From the NCBI GenBank assembly GCA_021018815.1, contig JAITYX010000065.1, forward strand, positions 3,685,590 through 3,749,589: DNA of 64,000 nt. The letters run 5' to 3'. The notes beneath the pieces are model-generated. The model did no database searches, was not told where the DNA came from, and was given only the letters and a program-made list of their open reading frames with translations. The translations under genes were made by a program, and so were the position numbers. Source of the stretch: Talinum fruticosum (taxonomy: Eukaryota > Streptophyta > Magnoliopsida > Caryophyllales > Talinaceae). Shown here piece by piece: positions 46,186 through 57,888 of the stretch (position 1 is its first letter; every line of letters begins with the position of its first letter).

Positions 46186-46198
46186 GGCTTTGATACCA
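46186..46198 (-). promoter_or_regulatory. SIRE-2 primer-binding site
   Basis: On the minus strand TGGTATCAAAGCC follows two bases after the 5' LTR end, complementary to the initiator tRNA-Met 3' end with one mismatch. Confidence 0.88.
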
Positions 46199-46200
46199 AT

Positions 46201-47784
46201 TGAAGGTTTGCTCGGGGAGAGTCTCAGTCACCCTAGAGGGGGTGAATAGGGTGAAGAAGGATTTTCGTAGAAATTCAAACTCTTTTGCCAAATACAATAC
46301 GGAGATGGATTCTCGAGTCAAAAACGAGTCGAAAGGTATGGACTCGTAAATGCTGCTTAGAGTAAAGTGGCGAATTAAATAAAGGCTTTAAGACAGTTTG
46401 AGTCTAGAATGAACTCGGAAAGTAAACACTTAGAGATTACATGGAAACCCTCCTGGGGCAGAAAACCACGGACCGTGCTAATCCAAGCACGAAGTCAAAT
46501 TCACTATTTTGAGTCCACAAAATACCATGAACTCGACCGAACCCAAGTTGCTCCCTTAGACAACTCTTTACAAGTTTTCCTAGACTCGAAATTCCGTTAT
46601 CTCGATCTAGTACTTCCTAGCTGAGATAACTCTTATAGCTAGGGATAACTAAGCTGAGTTAACCTTTACAGCTTAGTCAAGGGACCTTACAGAGAAAGTA
46701 AGAAAGTGTTTGTAACTAAGTACAAGATCTTACAACTCGAAAGTAATGAATTACAAAGTGGGAGTTGTAAGTAGAAGATTGAAAGTAAATACAATGACTT
46801 TGCTCAAGTACGTGTATTAACAATAATTTCGGCAATCTTGAAGTCTTGTGAGTTGGCTTCTATTTATAAATGACCAAGCAGAGTAGCCGTTATCTTCATC
46901 TCGATGATTGAGAGTTCTTTTTGACCATTGAGAAAAGCTTTCGAGTCACTCGAAACTATCCGTTGTGATATGAACGTTGGACAACAGCTTAACTCTCTTG
47001 GAAGTCCCAAAACCATTGGCGGTGTCTTGAAAGATAAGGTGGAAACCACCGTTAAGCTTGGCATTCCAGCTTTTCCAGATTTGGAAACAGACATGCCCCG
47101 ACACAATCTTCCGGGACTGGAGCAGAGAAGGTGAAAAGCCATGTTTGCTAGTGATTTGACGTTTTGAAGCCTAGGTTACTTTTGTAGTTTGAAAAGTGTA
47201 TCCTCGATTGAATAACCTGCAAAAGTAAATCAATTTGGGTTCTCAAAGTATAAAATACTTTAGTCCAAGATTAGACATAGATAATAAAATAATTACGATG
47301 ATTAAGCAACTAATTATCCGAGTCGAAAAGAAATGGAATTTTCCGAGTCTAATATCCATGTAGCTCAAAATTCCATCCGACTTAGTCTAAGCAAAGAATC
47401 AAGTTACATGAAGAATATTAGAGTAAAATAACTTGATATAGACTAAGCATGAATTAGACTAGAAGCACCGACTTCAAGCAAGATAGAACAAATAACATGA
47501 AGTCGGATCCGAGCGGAAAGCTAGTCTAAACATTGAACGATATATCTAAGCACCGAGGGACTCGGAACCGAGTGAGACACACATATACATTTTCTAAGTC
47601 ACTCAAGAATAAGTAAGAAAATCATGAAGTAAGTGTTGTATCACTTAGATAAGATACCATATCATTGAGAAAAGTTTCTAAGGTACAAAGAATGCCTTGG
47701 AATCAAAACTCTATGAGTAAGCCATTGTTATACCTGATTCCGTTCATACAACTCGGAAAGTGTTGTGCGGTGTCCGAGTCTTCA
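46201..47784 (-). repeat. SIRE-2 5' LTR
   Basis: On the plus strand it begins TGAAGGTTTGCTCGG and ends GTCCGAGTCTTCA. The TATA box is inverted at about 46860-46869 (CTATTTATAA). It is followed by AGTTA and the continuing Gypsy LTR G3. Confidence 0.95.
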
Positions 47785-48589
47785 AGTTAGTTTTAGGAAT
47801 AAAAAACTAACAAAAATAATAGAATACTCTTTCAACTTTAGTATGGGAAAACTAAGCTTGAAAGAGGTTTGAGAAATGATTCCATCGGTTTAGAACCGAG
47901 AACCCGGTGTTCGGGGTGAAAGTATTAAATGTAGGGATAAGCCCTTCATTCTCGCCCGTCAACAAACAACCTTTACTAATTCGAATTGTGAGTCGAAATA
48001 ATGTATTTTAAATTAAGCATACAACATACAAATGTGGAAAATTAAATCCATCAAACATGTTAGGAAAGTAGTAAAAGTATATAAGGAAGCAGAAAGAAAG
48101 CGATAAAAGAAAGCAAAAAGGAAAATAAGAAAAATAAAAATTATAGCACGCACGGAGGAATTAAAATAAATTACAATTTGATCCACAATATGAAAAGTAT
48201 TAAAAGAATAAATTGAATAAACCGTAACCGGGATTGAAAGCGGATTCAAGCACCCACGAGGTTGTCCCACCAGTGACTTGATTCACAAGCCGACTCGAAA
48301 GCGTGACAGCGGACGAGCAAAGCCGAGATAGGCTATTTTGTAGAATATATGAAGGTAAGTAGTGTGGGAAATTGATGAGGTAGTGTGCCCCACAAGTTGT
48401 CATCACTATCTTCCTTGGTTTGGTAGACGTCCTCTTTATCGCTTACCCATAATCCATGGACCTCTAGGTCTAAAGGAGGTAACCTAACTAGTGGTTTGGG
48501 TTCTTTGGTATCTTGAATGAAGACAGAAGGGTCCCACTGACCTAGAATTGGTTCATAAAAGATGGCTAGGGTTCCGCCGAATGGATCTT

Positions 48590-50058
48590 TTTATTGTTGG
48601 GTTTGTGAGCGGCCTTAGGGAGAGGAACTTGACCATTGCGAAACATGCTTTCTAATTCGTTCTTGAAAGTCCCAAATTGTTCCGTATTATGTCCTCGTGC
48701 ACGATGGTACTTATAGAATTTTTTACAGCCTAGTTTTTTACTATTCCGCTATTTCGATTACGCACTTACGGGGTTAACTCAATTTTCCCTTTAGCTAATA
48801 AAACGTCAATGGCTTGAGCATAAATGGTGTGTCTCGTAGGACTGTTGTTAGTATACTTGTTAAGGGCATTGGCATCTACACCCCGATCGGTATTGCCTCT
48901 TCTAGAGGTTTCTGGTCTTTAGACTAGTAATTACCTCTATAACCAGCCATGACTATTGTGGTTACAACAAACAACTCTTCTACTCGTCAGCATACCCGTG
49001 TCTCTAATGGTCGTGAAGCTCATGAATGGTAGAAATTTCAAATGTTGATTATAGGCGAGCCCGAGATTCATAACAATGATTCTAACTTGATCTTTTTGGA
49101 AGGTTGGTCTACCATGCGTGCAGCCTTTGTCCTCTATCCGGTGAGGAATTCGGTGAAGCTTAATTTCTCCCCTTGGTTGATCATTTCTAAATCTCAAAGG
49201 TTGATAGGTACATCGGTGTTATAAGAATATTGATGTTGGAATTCTTTACATAGATCGGTCCAATTATTGACCTTGTATGGGTCAAATGCATTATACCACT
49301 TCATCACATCATTATTGAATGTCCGGAAGAAGACGATGTGGTATATATCTTCGGGTACATTCTTAGGAGTCATTGCTCCTATGAACTTACGACCATGATG
49401 ATGCGGATTCTCGGAGCCATGAAACTTAATATCCAACATAGTGAATTTGGGAGGTAGTTCCCTTTAGGGATTGAAATGAACCCCGTGAGGCCGAAGTAGC
49501 GACTTTTGAACATGGAGTACACTCTGAGTATCCTCTTTATTTCATCTATGTGTGGATCAATCTTAGATTCCGGATCGGTTTTGGAGGTGGAGGTGGAACT
49601 CCTTCTTATTTCTCTTCCTCTTCTTCCTTCTCATTCTCTTTTTCCCTCTCTCCTAATTTTTTATTTGTCTCTTTCCTTCTCTTTTTCCTCATTCTTCTTT
49701 AGAGTTTTTAGAATGAGGTCGGGATTTTTCTACATGGTTTCTATTTTCCGATCTTGGGCCTTAATCCGAACTTCCATTTTAGCTGAGGATTCGTTGAGCA
49801 AGGTAATGATAGGAGATAATTGTGGTTCTTCATTCATTAGAGGAAGATTGTTTTTAGGTAATTTCCTATGCCGAAGATTGATTGAATCGGTGTTGTGTGC
49901 ACCAAAGTTGGTCTCACTAGCGTAGATCGAGGCGTAGAATGAGGGGCAACGGACTCTTTATCGAAGCACTCTAACGTTTTTAAGGTTGGATTTCGACGAA
50001 ACCCAATGCTGGTAGGCTACCCTATTCTGTAGCCCGGAGCGGAACCACCGACGACCAT
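48590..50058 (-). pseudogene. Gypsy (Tat-like) gag, broken
   Basis: A probable ATG at 50058 (minus) is followed by a Lys/Glu-rich and Pro-rich N-terminal region (about 49560-49760). The retrotransposon gag core KFHGSENPHHHGRKFIGAM (about 49400) follows, with NDVMKWYNAFDPYKVNNWTD and FQHQYSYNTDVPINL in 49439-49194, then NLGLAYNQHLKFLPF in 49197-48937 in another frame. Near 48600-48725 the sequence reads YHRARGHNTEQFGTFKNELE, the C-terminal zinc-finger-like motif with the expected final Cys as Phe. It is broken by stops and shifts. No pol follows; a deletion joins it to LTR G3. Confidence 0.82.
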
Positions 50059-50159
50059 GTTAAGAAAACCAGGTTTTGGGGAGAAAGGGACTTAAGTGCT
50101 AGAGCGGACTAGAAAAAAAAGGGAATAATGCTTCTTTATTTGAATGGACATAAGGAATG

Positions 50160-50540
50160 CGGAATGACGAAAGGATAATGTAATGATACCGATGACTTAA
50201 ATTGGGATGAATTTTATTTGGCTAAATCTAAAAATGGACTCATCTATTTTAAGATTAATTTTATTTTCTCTCTATGCATAAAATAATGGACTCCCTAATA
50301 TAAGATGAATTTTATTTTGGCTTAATGCACAAAATGGACTCACCTAATTTGAAATGAATTTTATTTTGGCTAAATGGATAAAATGTACTCTCTTAATTTG
50401 AGATGAATTGTATTCTGGCTAAATGCATTAAATGGACTCACCTAATTTCGGATGAATTTTATTTTGCTCGAATCCATAAAATGGACTCTCCTAATTTAAG
50501 ATGAATTTTATTTTTGGCTAGATGCATGAAATGAAAGTAT
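50160..50540 (-). repeat. Tandem repeat in Gypsy 5' leader, about 49-bp unit, 7 copies
   Basis: Units with GATGAATTTTATTTTGGC recur at about 50206, 50252, 50304, 50353, 50402, 50451 and 50500, each with an AAATGGACTC(A/T)CCTAATTT half. The paralogous leader at 55660-55790 has only two units. Confidence 0.85.
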
Positions 50541-50694
50541 GCTGAAAATAAAAGTGAAGGCTAAAAAAGTTTAAAAATGACCGAGAAAGGAGAACAGGGT
50601 CACCGGCAAGACCCTCCTTTACCTGACCGGAGGTGGCTGGCGTCGGCTACGCCCGACGACCAGGTGGCTAGAGAAAAAAAAAGTAGAGACTAAT
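50541..50694 (-). other. Gypsy 5' leader continuing to the solo-LTR insertion
   Basis: It aligns with 55800-55945 (the GGCCGGA/ACTGGAGG-type GC-rich patch and GGTGGCTAGAGAAA against CTTGCTAAAGAAA). It is non-coding and ends at the CTAAT target duplication. Confidence 0.7.
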
Positions 50695-53408
50695 TGTGAG
50701 ACCCAAAATTATGAGTAGATTAATTTTATAGTTAAATTAAGCTAAGTATTTATACGTAATTTATTTTATGTGATTATTATGTATTAATAAGGGTGATCGC
50801 TCATTTCGTCGCTATTAAACAAAATAGAAACCCGAGATAAACTTATAATTAATTAGTGCGATTTTCTTAGGATAATCTAAAAATAATTTTAGGAGAGGAG
50901 TAGTGTGAGGCAGCAGAGTGCTGGTTGCACCTGATGAGGCCACAAAAAAAGGAAAAGGAAGGAAAAGAAAGGAGCGAGAGGAAAAGAAAAGAAGGGAAGG
51001 AGGACCGAAAGGATGCAAGAAACGGGAGAGAGAGAGGGACCGAGCAAGGAGATAGAGCGAGAGTGAGAGGGCGAATGAGCATGAGGGCAAGGAAAAACGG
51101 CCGGAGGCCGGCGAGCTGAACGCCGAATGGACGGAAGGCGGCGGCGAACGTGGGGCACGAAGGGGAGGCAAAATCGGGACCTCAAGAAGGGAAGCAAACG
51201 CGAGAGCTAAGAAAGGCAGCCGGTGAGCACGGGAACCGTGACCGACAGCAAGGTCGAGGCTCGGAGGAAGGCGGCGAAATCGGGGCGGCGAGTAGAGGAA
51301 AAGGAAGGAAATGAGGAATTGACCGGAGAAAACCGAACCTCAGCAAACCTTCAATCCTTGAATCGAGATGGGTAGTCTTATGCTCTACGTTTCTATTAAT
51401 ATTGAAACCCAAATGAGTTTTGTTGTAAATATTACATGTTTACACTATATAATGAAGTTAGGAAGTGGTTAGGGCTGAATTAGGTTATGAGAAAATCGAA
51501 TTAAACTGTAAGTCCGAATCGAAACCCGAAGGAGCTTAGTAGTTGTTTAGGGCTGAGTTGAGATGCTTGGAAGTTTATAAGGAGTTAGGTTGCGCAGGTA
51601 TAAAAGAGTATTGTGATGATCTCGAATAGCATTTAGGGATGAAGAAGTGGTGAATTGGGTATAGATTGTGAATTAATGCTTCGATTAAACCGTAGAGATT
51701 TCCTAACTTCTTGCGCTGGAAGGTAACGATGCGTATTGGGAAACAATGATTTGAGTATAAAGGAGGGGTGTGACTTCATCTTGATTAACACACAATTGAG
51801 GTAGAGATATGGCAAGTCTGGGAATTGTAAGGTTAAATTGAGTTTAGAATATATCTAAGTTCTTGAGATTAAATCAAGTTTGGAGATAAGCATAGCGAGA
51901 CGGACTTAAGAGATAAAGTGAGATGAAGAGTTGTGTGGTTGAGTGTGGGCAAAAGGAGTTGAGTTATGAAGTAAAGACATAAAACGAGGAATTGAGGTCA
52001 AGACAATGAATTGTGAGAAGTTAAAACGTTGAATTAGGTAGTCTCCACTTGTGGTTATTATGGCTCGAAAAAGGAATTAACCTTACTAAATTGATGGATT
52101 AAGAAAGGCATAATCGGAAAAGAGCCGAGGATAACTGTCTGCATTGAATGGTGACTATTCGTGTTAAGTGATTGCATTACATGATGTTCAAAAATAGTTT
52201 TGAAAGGAGTTTTGTATTTTACGCGAAATGATCCTTGAATGCAATTTCTTGAAAACTAACTTTCAAATATGAATATGTTTAAAGACGCGAAACTTATTTG
52301 AGAAAGTGAATTTATAAGGGTAACACATGGTGTCATGCCTTCCTTGGTATTAAACCAACTTTAGAAAGCTATTTAAAACAAATGTAATGAATGATTATAT
52401 GCAAATTATTTTGAATCGACTTGCTACGGATCGTTTAGCATACCGAAGGGTTCGAACTAGGGGACGCCCAACTAGAAACTTCGAGGGAAGCATTCTAACA
52501 GGGGTCCTGCGGTGGCGGGATGCCCGATCCGAGACTTCCGAGAAGATAGGTCCCGGGAGCCTTTTGTTCAGTGGTCACGCCTAGAAATTAACAAGTGCTA
52601 GTTCGAATCCATGAAAGCCCATAAAGTTGATTCGGTTCCAAAAGAATTATTCATGAATATGAAATTGTGCTTTTAAATGATTGAAGAGTTATGATCTTTA
52701 TGTCGTAAGAGATTTCATTGAAATTATCTAGATTTGTACTATGTTATTATGTTTTCACCGATTTCATTATTACGAGTAGTATGTGTAAAGAATATCCATT
52801 TTAAGGGTGTAAGAGCTCCGGTGAGCCCGTGGTTTATTGCTCATCCCCACAAATTTCCCCCTTTTCCCCTCCCGATTGCGAGTAGTCTTTGATGTTGTTG
52901 GTTGGAATGCCCGACTTGATGGTGATCGTGAGTTGAAGTGGGTTCGTGTATTTTTCTTGTTTGACATGCTGTATATATTCGGTTACTTATGTAAATAGAC
53001 AGTAATGTATAGTAAGTTGAATGTATGTACGGAGACTCGAAGGAGTAGCTCGATAAGCCGGAGATTTCCTTTCACTAGCAATTTTGCTCTTAAGCGGTTG
53101 TAATTTAGTCTTTAGCTTAGTTTATATCTTGAATTGTAACTCAGTATGGAATTTAGGTTTTATGGTTGTGAATATACTCCTGCGTGTGGCCGTTGAGCCG
53201 TATACTCCGAGCGTGTGGCTCGTTGAGTTTTATTGTGACTTTCATGTAGGTTTTAAGGATTTTTAGCCTATAGGTTGGGCGATATGTCAAATAGAACTCT
53301 CCCAAAATTTTTAGAAAACTTCAAACCCATGTAGAAAATTTCATTCCTTATCCTTAAGTCGGATTAAGATAGCTAAGTCAACACCTAAGGCGGTTTTGGG
53401 GTGTTACA
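50695..53408 (-). mobile_element. Solo LTR (Gypsy, Tekay/Del-like), 2714 bp, TSD CTAAT
   Basis: Ends are TGTGAGACCC and GGGTGTTACA on the plus strand; on the minus strand it starts TGTAACACCCCAAAA, as in many Tekay/Del chromovirus LTRs. CTAAT flanks it at 50690-50694 and 53409-53413. No internal coding region is present, so it is a solo LTR from LTR-LTR recombination. It contains GC-rich AG tracts (50940-51080) and long AT-rich stretches. The uninterrupted paralogue of its target is near 55945. Confidence 0.88.
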
Positions 53409-53447
53409 CTAATGAAAAAGATTTGGCTGACTCGAAAATGCAATTAA
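53409..53447 (-). other. Remainder of Gypsy 5' leader after the solo LTR
   Basis: GGCTGACTCGAAAATGCAAT aligns with GACTAACTTGAAAATACAAC at about 55961-55980. The next 600 bp of leader and the primer-binding site present in the other copy are missing before LTR G4. Confidence 0.65.
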
Positions 53448-55445
53448 TGAACCGACCTGGTCTCCCGGAGGGAGGGAGTGGGGCGGGGTGCCCAGGGTAG
53501 AGGAGTTTCCCCACGAAGCGATGTTGGCTCTTTTCTTTTGGGTTTTTGAAATGATTTTTGAAAGTGGGGTGCATCTATTATTAAGATTTTCGATTTTGAT
53601 AATTTAATTTGAAATCGTTTAAGCAAAGTAGTGATTGACAATTTCTATTAGTCATTTAATTTTAGAAATTAATTTTAAAAGCTCTCGGGATATGGTTTCA
53701 TAGTTTATGCAAAGGGACCAAATACAATTCATATTCTAATACAAGGCTTTTGGGCCAAAAAGGTGTGATAACACCGGTTTGGAAGTAGAGCTAAGCCCGG
53801 CTAGTGGTCGGCGCCGGCAAGAGCCATCATCATCGGCTCACCGACACCAGCTATAGCTGAGACCAATGAATCACTCTCGGTTTATAGCCATGGCTGTTAG
53901 AAAATAAAGTGATTTTTACTAATTTTAAATCAAAAATGTCGAGATTCAATTTAAGAGAAATAAATAGAAAGAAGAAGAGTCGTGACTTGGTTTTAGGAAT
54001 AAAAAACAAACCAAAACAAAAGAATACTCTTTCAACATTAATATGGGAAAACTAAGCTTGAAAGAGGTTTAAGAAATAACTCCATTAGCCTGGAATTAAG
54101 AATCTGGTGTTGGGGTTTGAAGGTACTAAATGTAGGGATAAGCCCTCCATTCTCGCTCGTCAAAAGACGACATTTACTAATTCAAATTGTGAGTCGAAAT
54201 AATGTATTTTAAATCAATCATAAAACATGCGAATGTGGAAAATTAAATCAATCAAACATGCTAGGAAATCAGTAAAAGTACATAAGAAAGCGAGTAAGAA
54301 AGCGGTCACGAGAAAGATAAAAGGAAAACAAGAAAAATAAAAATTACGAGAGGGCGGGGAGGAATTAAAAGCGATTACATTTTATCCACAATACGGAAAG
54401 CATTAAAAGAATAAATTAAATAAAATGTAAGTGGAATTGAAAGCAAATTCAGCGCCCTCGGGTTGTCCTACTTGATGGCTTGATTCACGAACCGAATCGA
54501 AAGCACGACAGCGAACGAGCAAAACTACAATGGGCTATTTTGTAGAATTTACGAAGGTAAGTAGTGCGGGAAATTGATGAGGATGTTTGGTATTGTAGCG
54601 ATGATCTGCTGAAAATTAACCAAGAGATCGGAATGCAATTTTTAGGTTCAAAGGTAGCCAAAATAATTAAGCATTCGGTAGCTCTTAGTTGAAATTCAGT
54701 ATTAGGAGTTAGGAATCCGCCTCTAGTTTAACATTCAGCCTAGCCTAACCTTGAGCAACCCGAAAAGGAGGAAATAATCCTCTATTTATAATAGAAAAGG
54801 CTAGGTCACAAAAACTAACCCGCAACTAGCAAATCGGTCGTCAAGCAATTGAATAGGACCGGACCACACCTAGAATCCAGGAGAAAAACCGGATAAAATC
54901 AGCCTAGACTGGGAGTCCCATGGGAGGGGCCGAGATATGTGACACGAGCCTCCCAACAATTTCGTCCGGTGAACTTGAGTTCCGTGCTTCGGTTGGGCAC
55001 TCGAGCAAAACACAACGTTTTGGCATTATGAGCCATGAAACGCGGCGCGAGTCAAAATGGTGTTGTACAAATGCCTTGGAGTTTCATGCATTGATTGGTC
55101 ACTAGAGGAACAAAATGCAATTTTTTCACAATGTAAGCCATGAAACATACCGCCGATCAAAATGTTGTCGTACGGATGCTTGAGCTTCTGTTATGCTAGC
55201 ACACTAAGGATAAATCGTTGCGTTTAGCACGCAGTTAAGCCAAGAATGCGGCGCCGGCTTTCTCCTATTTGGGTTTTTACCCAGGGTTGATCCGACCAGT
55301 AAAAAATAATTTTGTGGTGTTAATGGGTTTTTGTGGTTTATTAGCTTCGCCACGCTAATCGATTCCGACTGTGATCCCGGTTCGCAAACGTGATTGGGAT
55401 TTCATCACCGAGCGAGACAAAATAATAGAACAAAATAAATGAGAT
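53448..55445 (-). repeat. Gypsy LTR copy G4
   Basis: It is the most complete uninterrupted LTR copy of this family, aligned to G3 on both sides of SIRE-2. The edges are approximate. It sits between the gag-bearing leader (left) and a second leader copy (right), so it served as the shared LTR of two adjacent deleted elements. Confidence 0.72.
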
Positions 55446-56579
55446 AGGGGTGACCCTTTTTGGTGTCCGTATTAGGCTTCCCTATTCCGCATCCCAAGAT
55501 ATAACTCGCTAGGGACCATGCTAGGGGAAAGAAGCTTTTAGGGAGAAGGAACATAAGAGCTATGCCCGAAGAGACTAGGAAAAGGAAAGAAAAATGCTCA
55601 TTATTTGGATGCACATATGGGATGCAAAATGACCAAAACGAGATGTAATGATGCCAATGACTTAGATTAGGATGAATTTTATTTCGCTAATGGAAAAGAA
55701 AAGGAAAAGACTTCCTTAATTAAAATATTAATACGAAATGGACTTACCTAATTTGAGATGAATTTTTATTTTTGGCTAATGCATAAATGCATGCATGCTT
55801 TGGAAGTGAAAAAGTCAAAACCTAAAAAAAGACCTAAAACCGATGGAAGAAAGGAGAGGGGTCCACAACAGGACCTTCCTTGGCTAACTGGAGGAGGTCG
55901 GTGTCGATTTTACCCGGCGGCCGCTTGCTAAAGAAAGCCAAGACTAAAGATTTTTGTTTTAGACTAACTTGAAAATACAACCAATGTACCGGCCTTAAAA
56001 GGAGAGGCAAATTTGAACTTTTGGCTAAAATGCACCCATTCGACCAACTCAACAAGGTTTATTATTGTATTTTATTTTGGACCCATGCAAGGGTTATTTA
56101 ACACCCTCAACCTAATCTAAAGGCTTACACGAAAAAGTTTAAATACAAAAAATAACCGCACTTATTTCAAGCATACAAATGGAGAGAAAAGGATCACCTG
56201 AACAAGCAAGGATTTATGGTCAAAAGAGAGATAATTCTAGATCATATACGTGGTGTCTCATAGTTTGAAAATTTAGTCCTCCATAGGGTGTATGGCAGTA
56301 TTCATGAATTATAGGTACCTCTTAGTCATAAACCAATAAAAGCATGCTATTAGTAGAGAGTAACCATCTTCGTAGTAATCAAGCCTAAGTGAGCCCAAGC
56401 TGGACAATAGTTCGAACTCTCAAAAAAAAAAAAATGTTCTCTTAACGATAAAGCTTATAGTCAAAATTAAAAGCAACTATGTCCAAGGTCGCCTATATGT
56501 AATATGCCTAATGTAAAACACATTAAGAGAACTCACAACTCAAATTTTTAAGTCTCACCCTCTCAATAAATGATATATC
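55446..56579 (-). other. Second Gypsy 5' leader copy, gag deleted
   Basis: 55467-56000 aligns with 49995-53447 (solo LTR removed), including the start of gag near 55510 (inverted CAT in GGGACCATGCTAGG) and two tandem units. It continues to the primer site at 56580. Gag and pol are absent, and G4 follows directly. Confidence 0.7.
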
Positions 56580-56597
56580 CCTACTTGGATTCGCCGC
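56580..56597 (-). promoter_or_regulatory. Gypsy primer-binding site
   Basis: On the minus strand GGCGAATCCAAGTAGGGA directly follows the end of LTR G5 (...CCTACA GC). It resembles the TGGCGACTCC-ACTGGGGA type site used by many plant Gypsy elements, with some differences. It fixes the orientation of this family as minus. Confidence 0.55.
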
Positions 56598-57030
56598 TGT
56601 AGGAACCGAGAGATCGCTGCGCCGGCCTTCCCAAAGGAGGGGCCGCATGGTAACCGGACCAAAGTTTCCGCACGAAGGCTTCGTTGGCTCTTTTAAGTTT
56701 TCAAAGGTTATTTTTGAATGTAGGGTTTACCTCTTATTAAGGTTTTCAATTTTGAAAATTTGACTTTTAGAACACTTTAAGCAACGTGGTGATTAGCGAT
56801 TTTATTAACCATTTGTTCTTAGAATTCTTTTAAGATGTCTCGAGATATAATTTCATGATTTAGGAAAATAGAAAATAATAAAATTAACTTTATGTTGGAA
56901 GGATTTTGGGCCAAAACGGTTAGATAACATCACTTTGCATCAAGAGCCAAGTCCGAGTCATCGGCTAGCGCCGGCGAGAGCTAGCGCCGACTTGTCACCA
57001 ATGTCGGCTATAAGCCAAGATTGACCTAGT
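56598..57030 (-). repeat. Gypsy LTR copy G5, partial
   Basis: It begins TGTAGGAACCGAGAG on the plus strand and aligns with the first 430 bp of G4 (GTTGGCTCTTTT, TCTCGAGATATAATTTCATG). Homology fades near 57030 in a GC-rich segment, so the outer part is missing. Confidence 0.7.
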
Positions 57031-57888
57031 CACTACTTCGGATCTGCTCACTCTCATCGCCCTTATTGTCGATCTCTCCCTCCTCGCCGACATCGTCGGT
57101 GTCGCTCTCCTCGCCGCCGTCAATATGTCGCAGATCGCTGCTCTCACTCTCTCCTCTCACCGTCACTCGTGGTTAGTGCTCCCACTTTCATCACACTCAC
57201 TCTCGCCATGTTTTTGTCATTCTTCCGATATGATTCTCTCTCCCTCTCTTTTTTGTTTTAAGTTATTTACAAAATAGGTTAGTTAAATGTTCAATATATT
57301 TGTTGTACTTAGTTGAATATTGAGAATGTGGCCATGGATAATGTTTAATATTGTTGAAATATTGAATTTTTAATGTTGAGAATGTGGGTAATATTTCTTT
57401 TAGTTTGTGAAGTTGGAAATTCTTGAAATGTTTGAGATTTTGACAAATGGGTTTAGGGGTTTAGGACCTAGTAATTTAGAGAAATGGAATGATAGTTAGG
57501 GTTTACGGTTTATATGGTTTAGGTAAATTGAAAGATTTGTGGTCTAAGGTTCAGAAAAATGGACAGATTTATGGGTTATGGTTTAGGTATGAAATGGAAG
57601 AAACCTTAATATAAATTGACAGATTATTTGATATATAGGGCTATCCCGAGAAACTTGACATAAAGATAAGTTTGTCATCAAATTTGTTTATTTTGATGAG
57701 GTGATTTGGGCTGGACTCATTTGTCCAATTATTGAAATTTTTGGTTTCTTTTTTGGTTGCAAATTTGTTGTATTATACATGATAGTAAACTAAGGTACAT
57801 GAATCTTTTTAAGTTTACATAATACATAAGACAATGAATATGAAGAAATGTTGAGGCCACCCTTGAATTTTCTTTGACGACCCAAGAC
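57031..57888. other. Spacer, no gene recognised
   Basis: A CTC/GCC-rich block (57040-57220) is followed by AT-rich DNA with TTTAGGG(T)TT-like words. The GC-rich block has a short open frame but no domain. Confidence 0.4.

Larger units (their letters stand above)
36876..47784 (-). mobile_element. SIRE-2: full-length Copia Sirevirus, 10.9 kb, minus strand
   Basis: LTRs at 46201-47784 (5') and 36876-38462 (3') are bordered by TG...CA ends and the 5-bp duplication AGTTA (36871-36875 and 47785-47789). Between them, read on the minus strand, are a primer-binding site, gag, protease, integrase, RT, RNase H, third ORF and polypurine tract. It belongs to the same lineage as SIRE-A and is better preserved in the protease region. 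Frameshifts disrupt every ORF. Confidence 0.95.
36478..48380 (-). repeat. Gypsy LTR copy G3, split by SIRE-2
   Basis: 36478-36875 and 47785-48380 together align with G4 (53575-54590) across the SIRE-2 insertion. Homology to G4 ends at about 48380 (after GGGAAATTGATGAGG), where gag-side sequence follows, so the outer part of this LTR and the pol region were lost in a deletion. The uninterrupted site is visible in G4 near 53978-53990. Confidence 0.85.

Noticed and set aside
49506..49925. 139-residue plus-strand frame
   Set aside because: It is antisense to the Gypsy gag N-terminal region, whose Glu/Lys-rich codons give Phe/Leu/Ser on the other strand.
50815..51197. Overlapping Ser/Pro/Leu-rich minus-strand frames
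   Set aside because: They lie in an AG-rich tract of the solo LTR and have no domain.
57040..57220. GC-rich open frame as a possible host gene exon
   Set aside because: No domain, no splice-site support, and it borders a degraded LTR.
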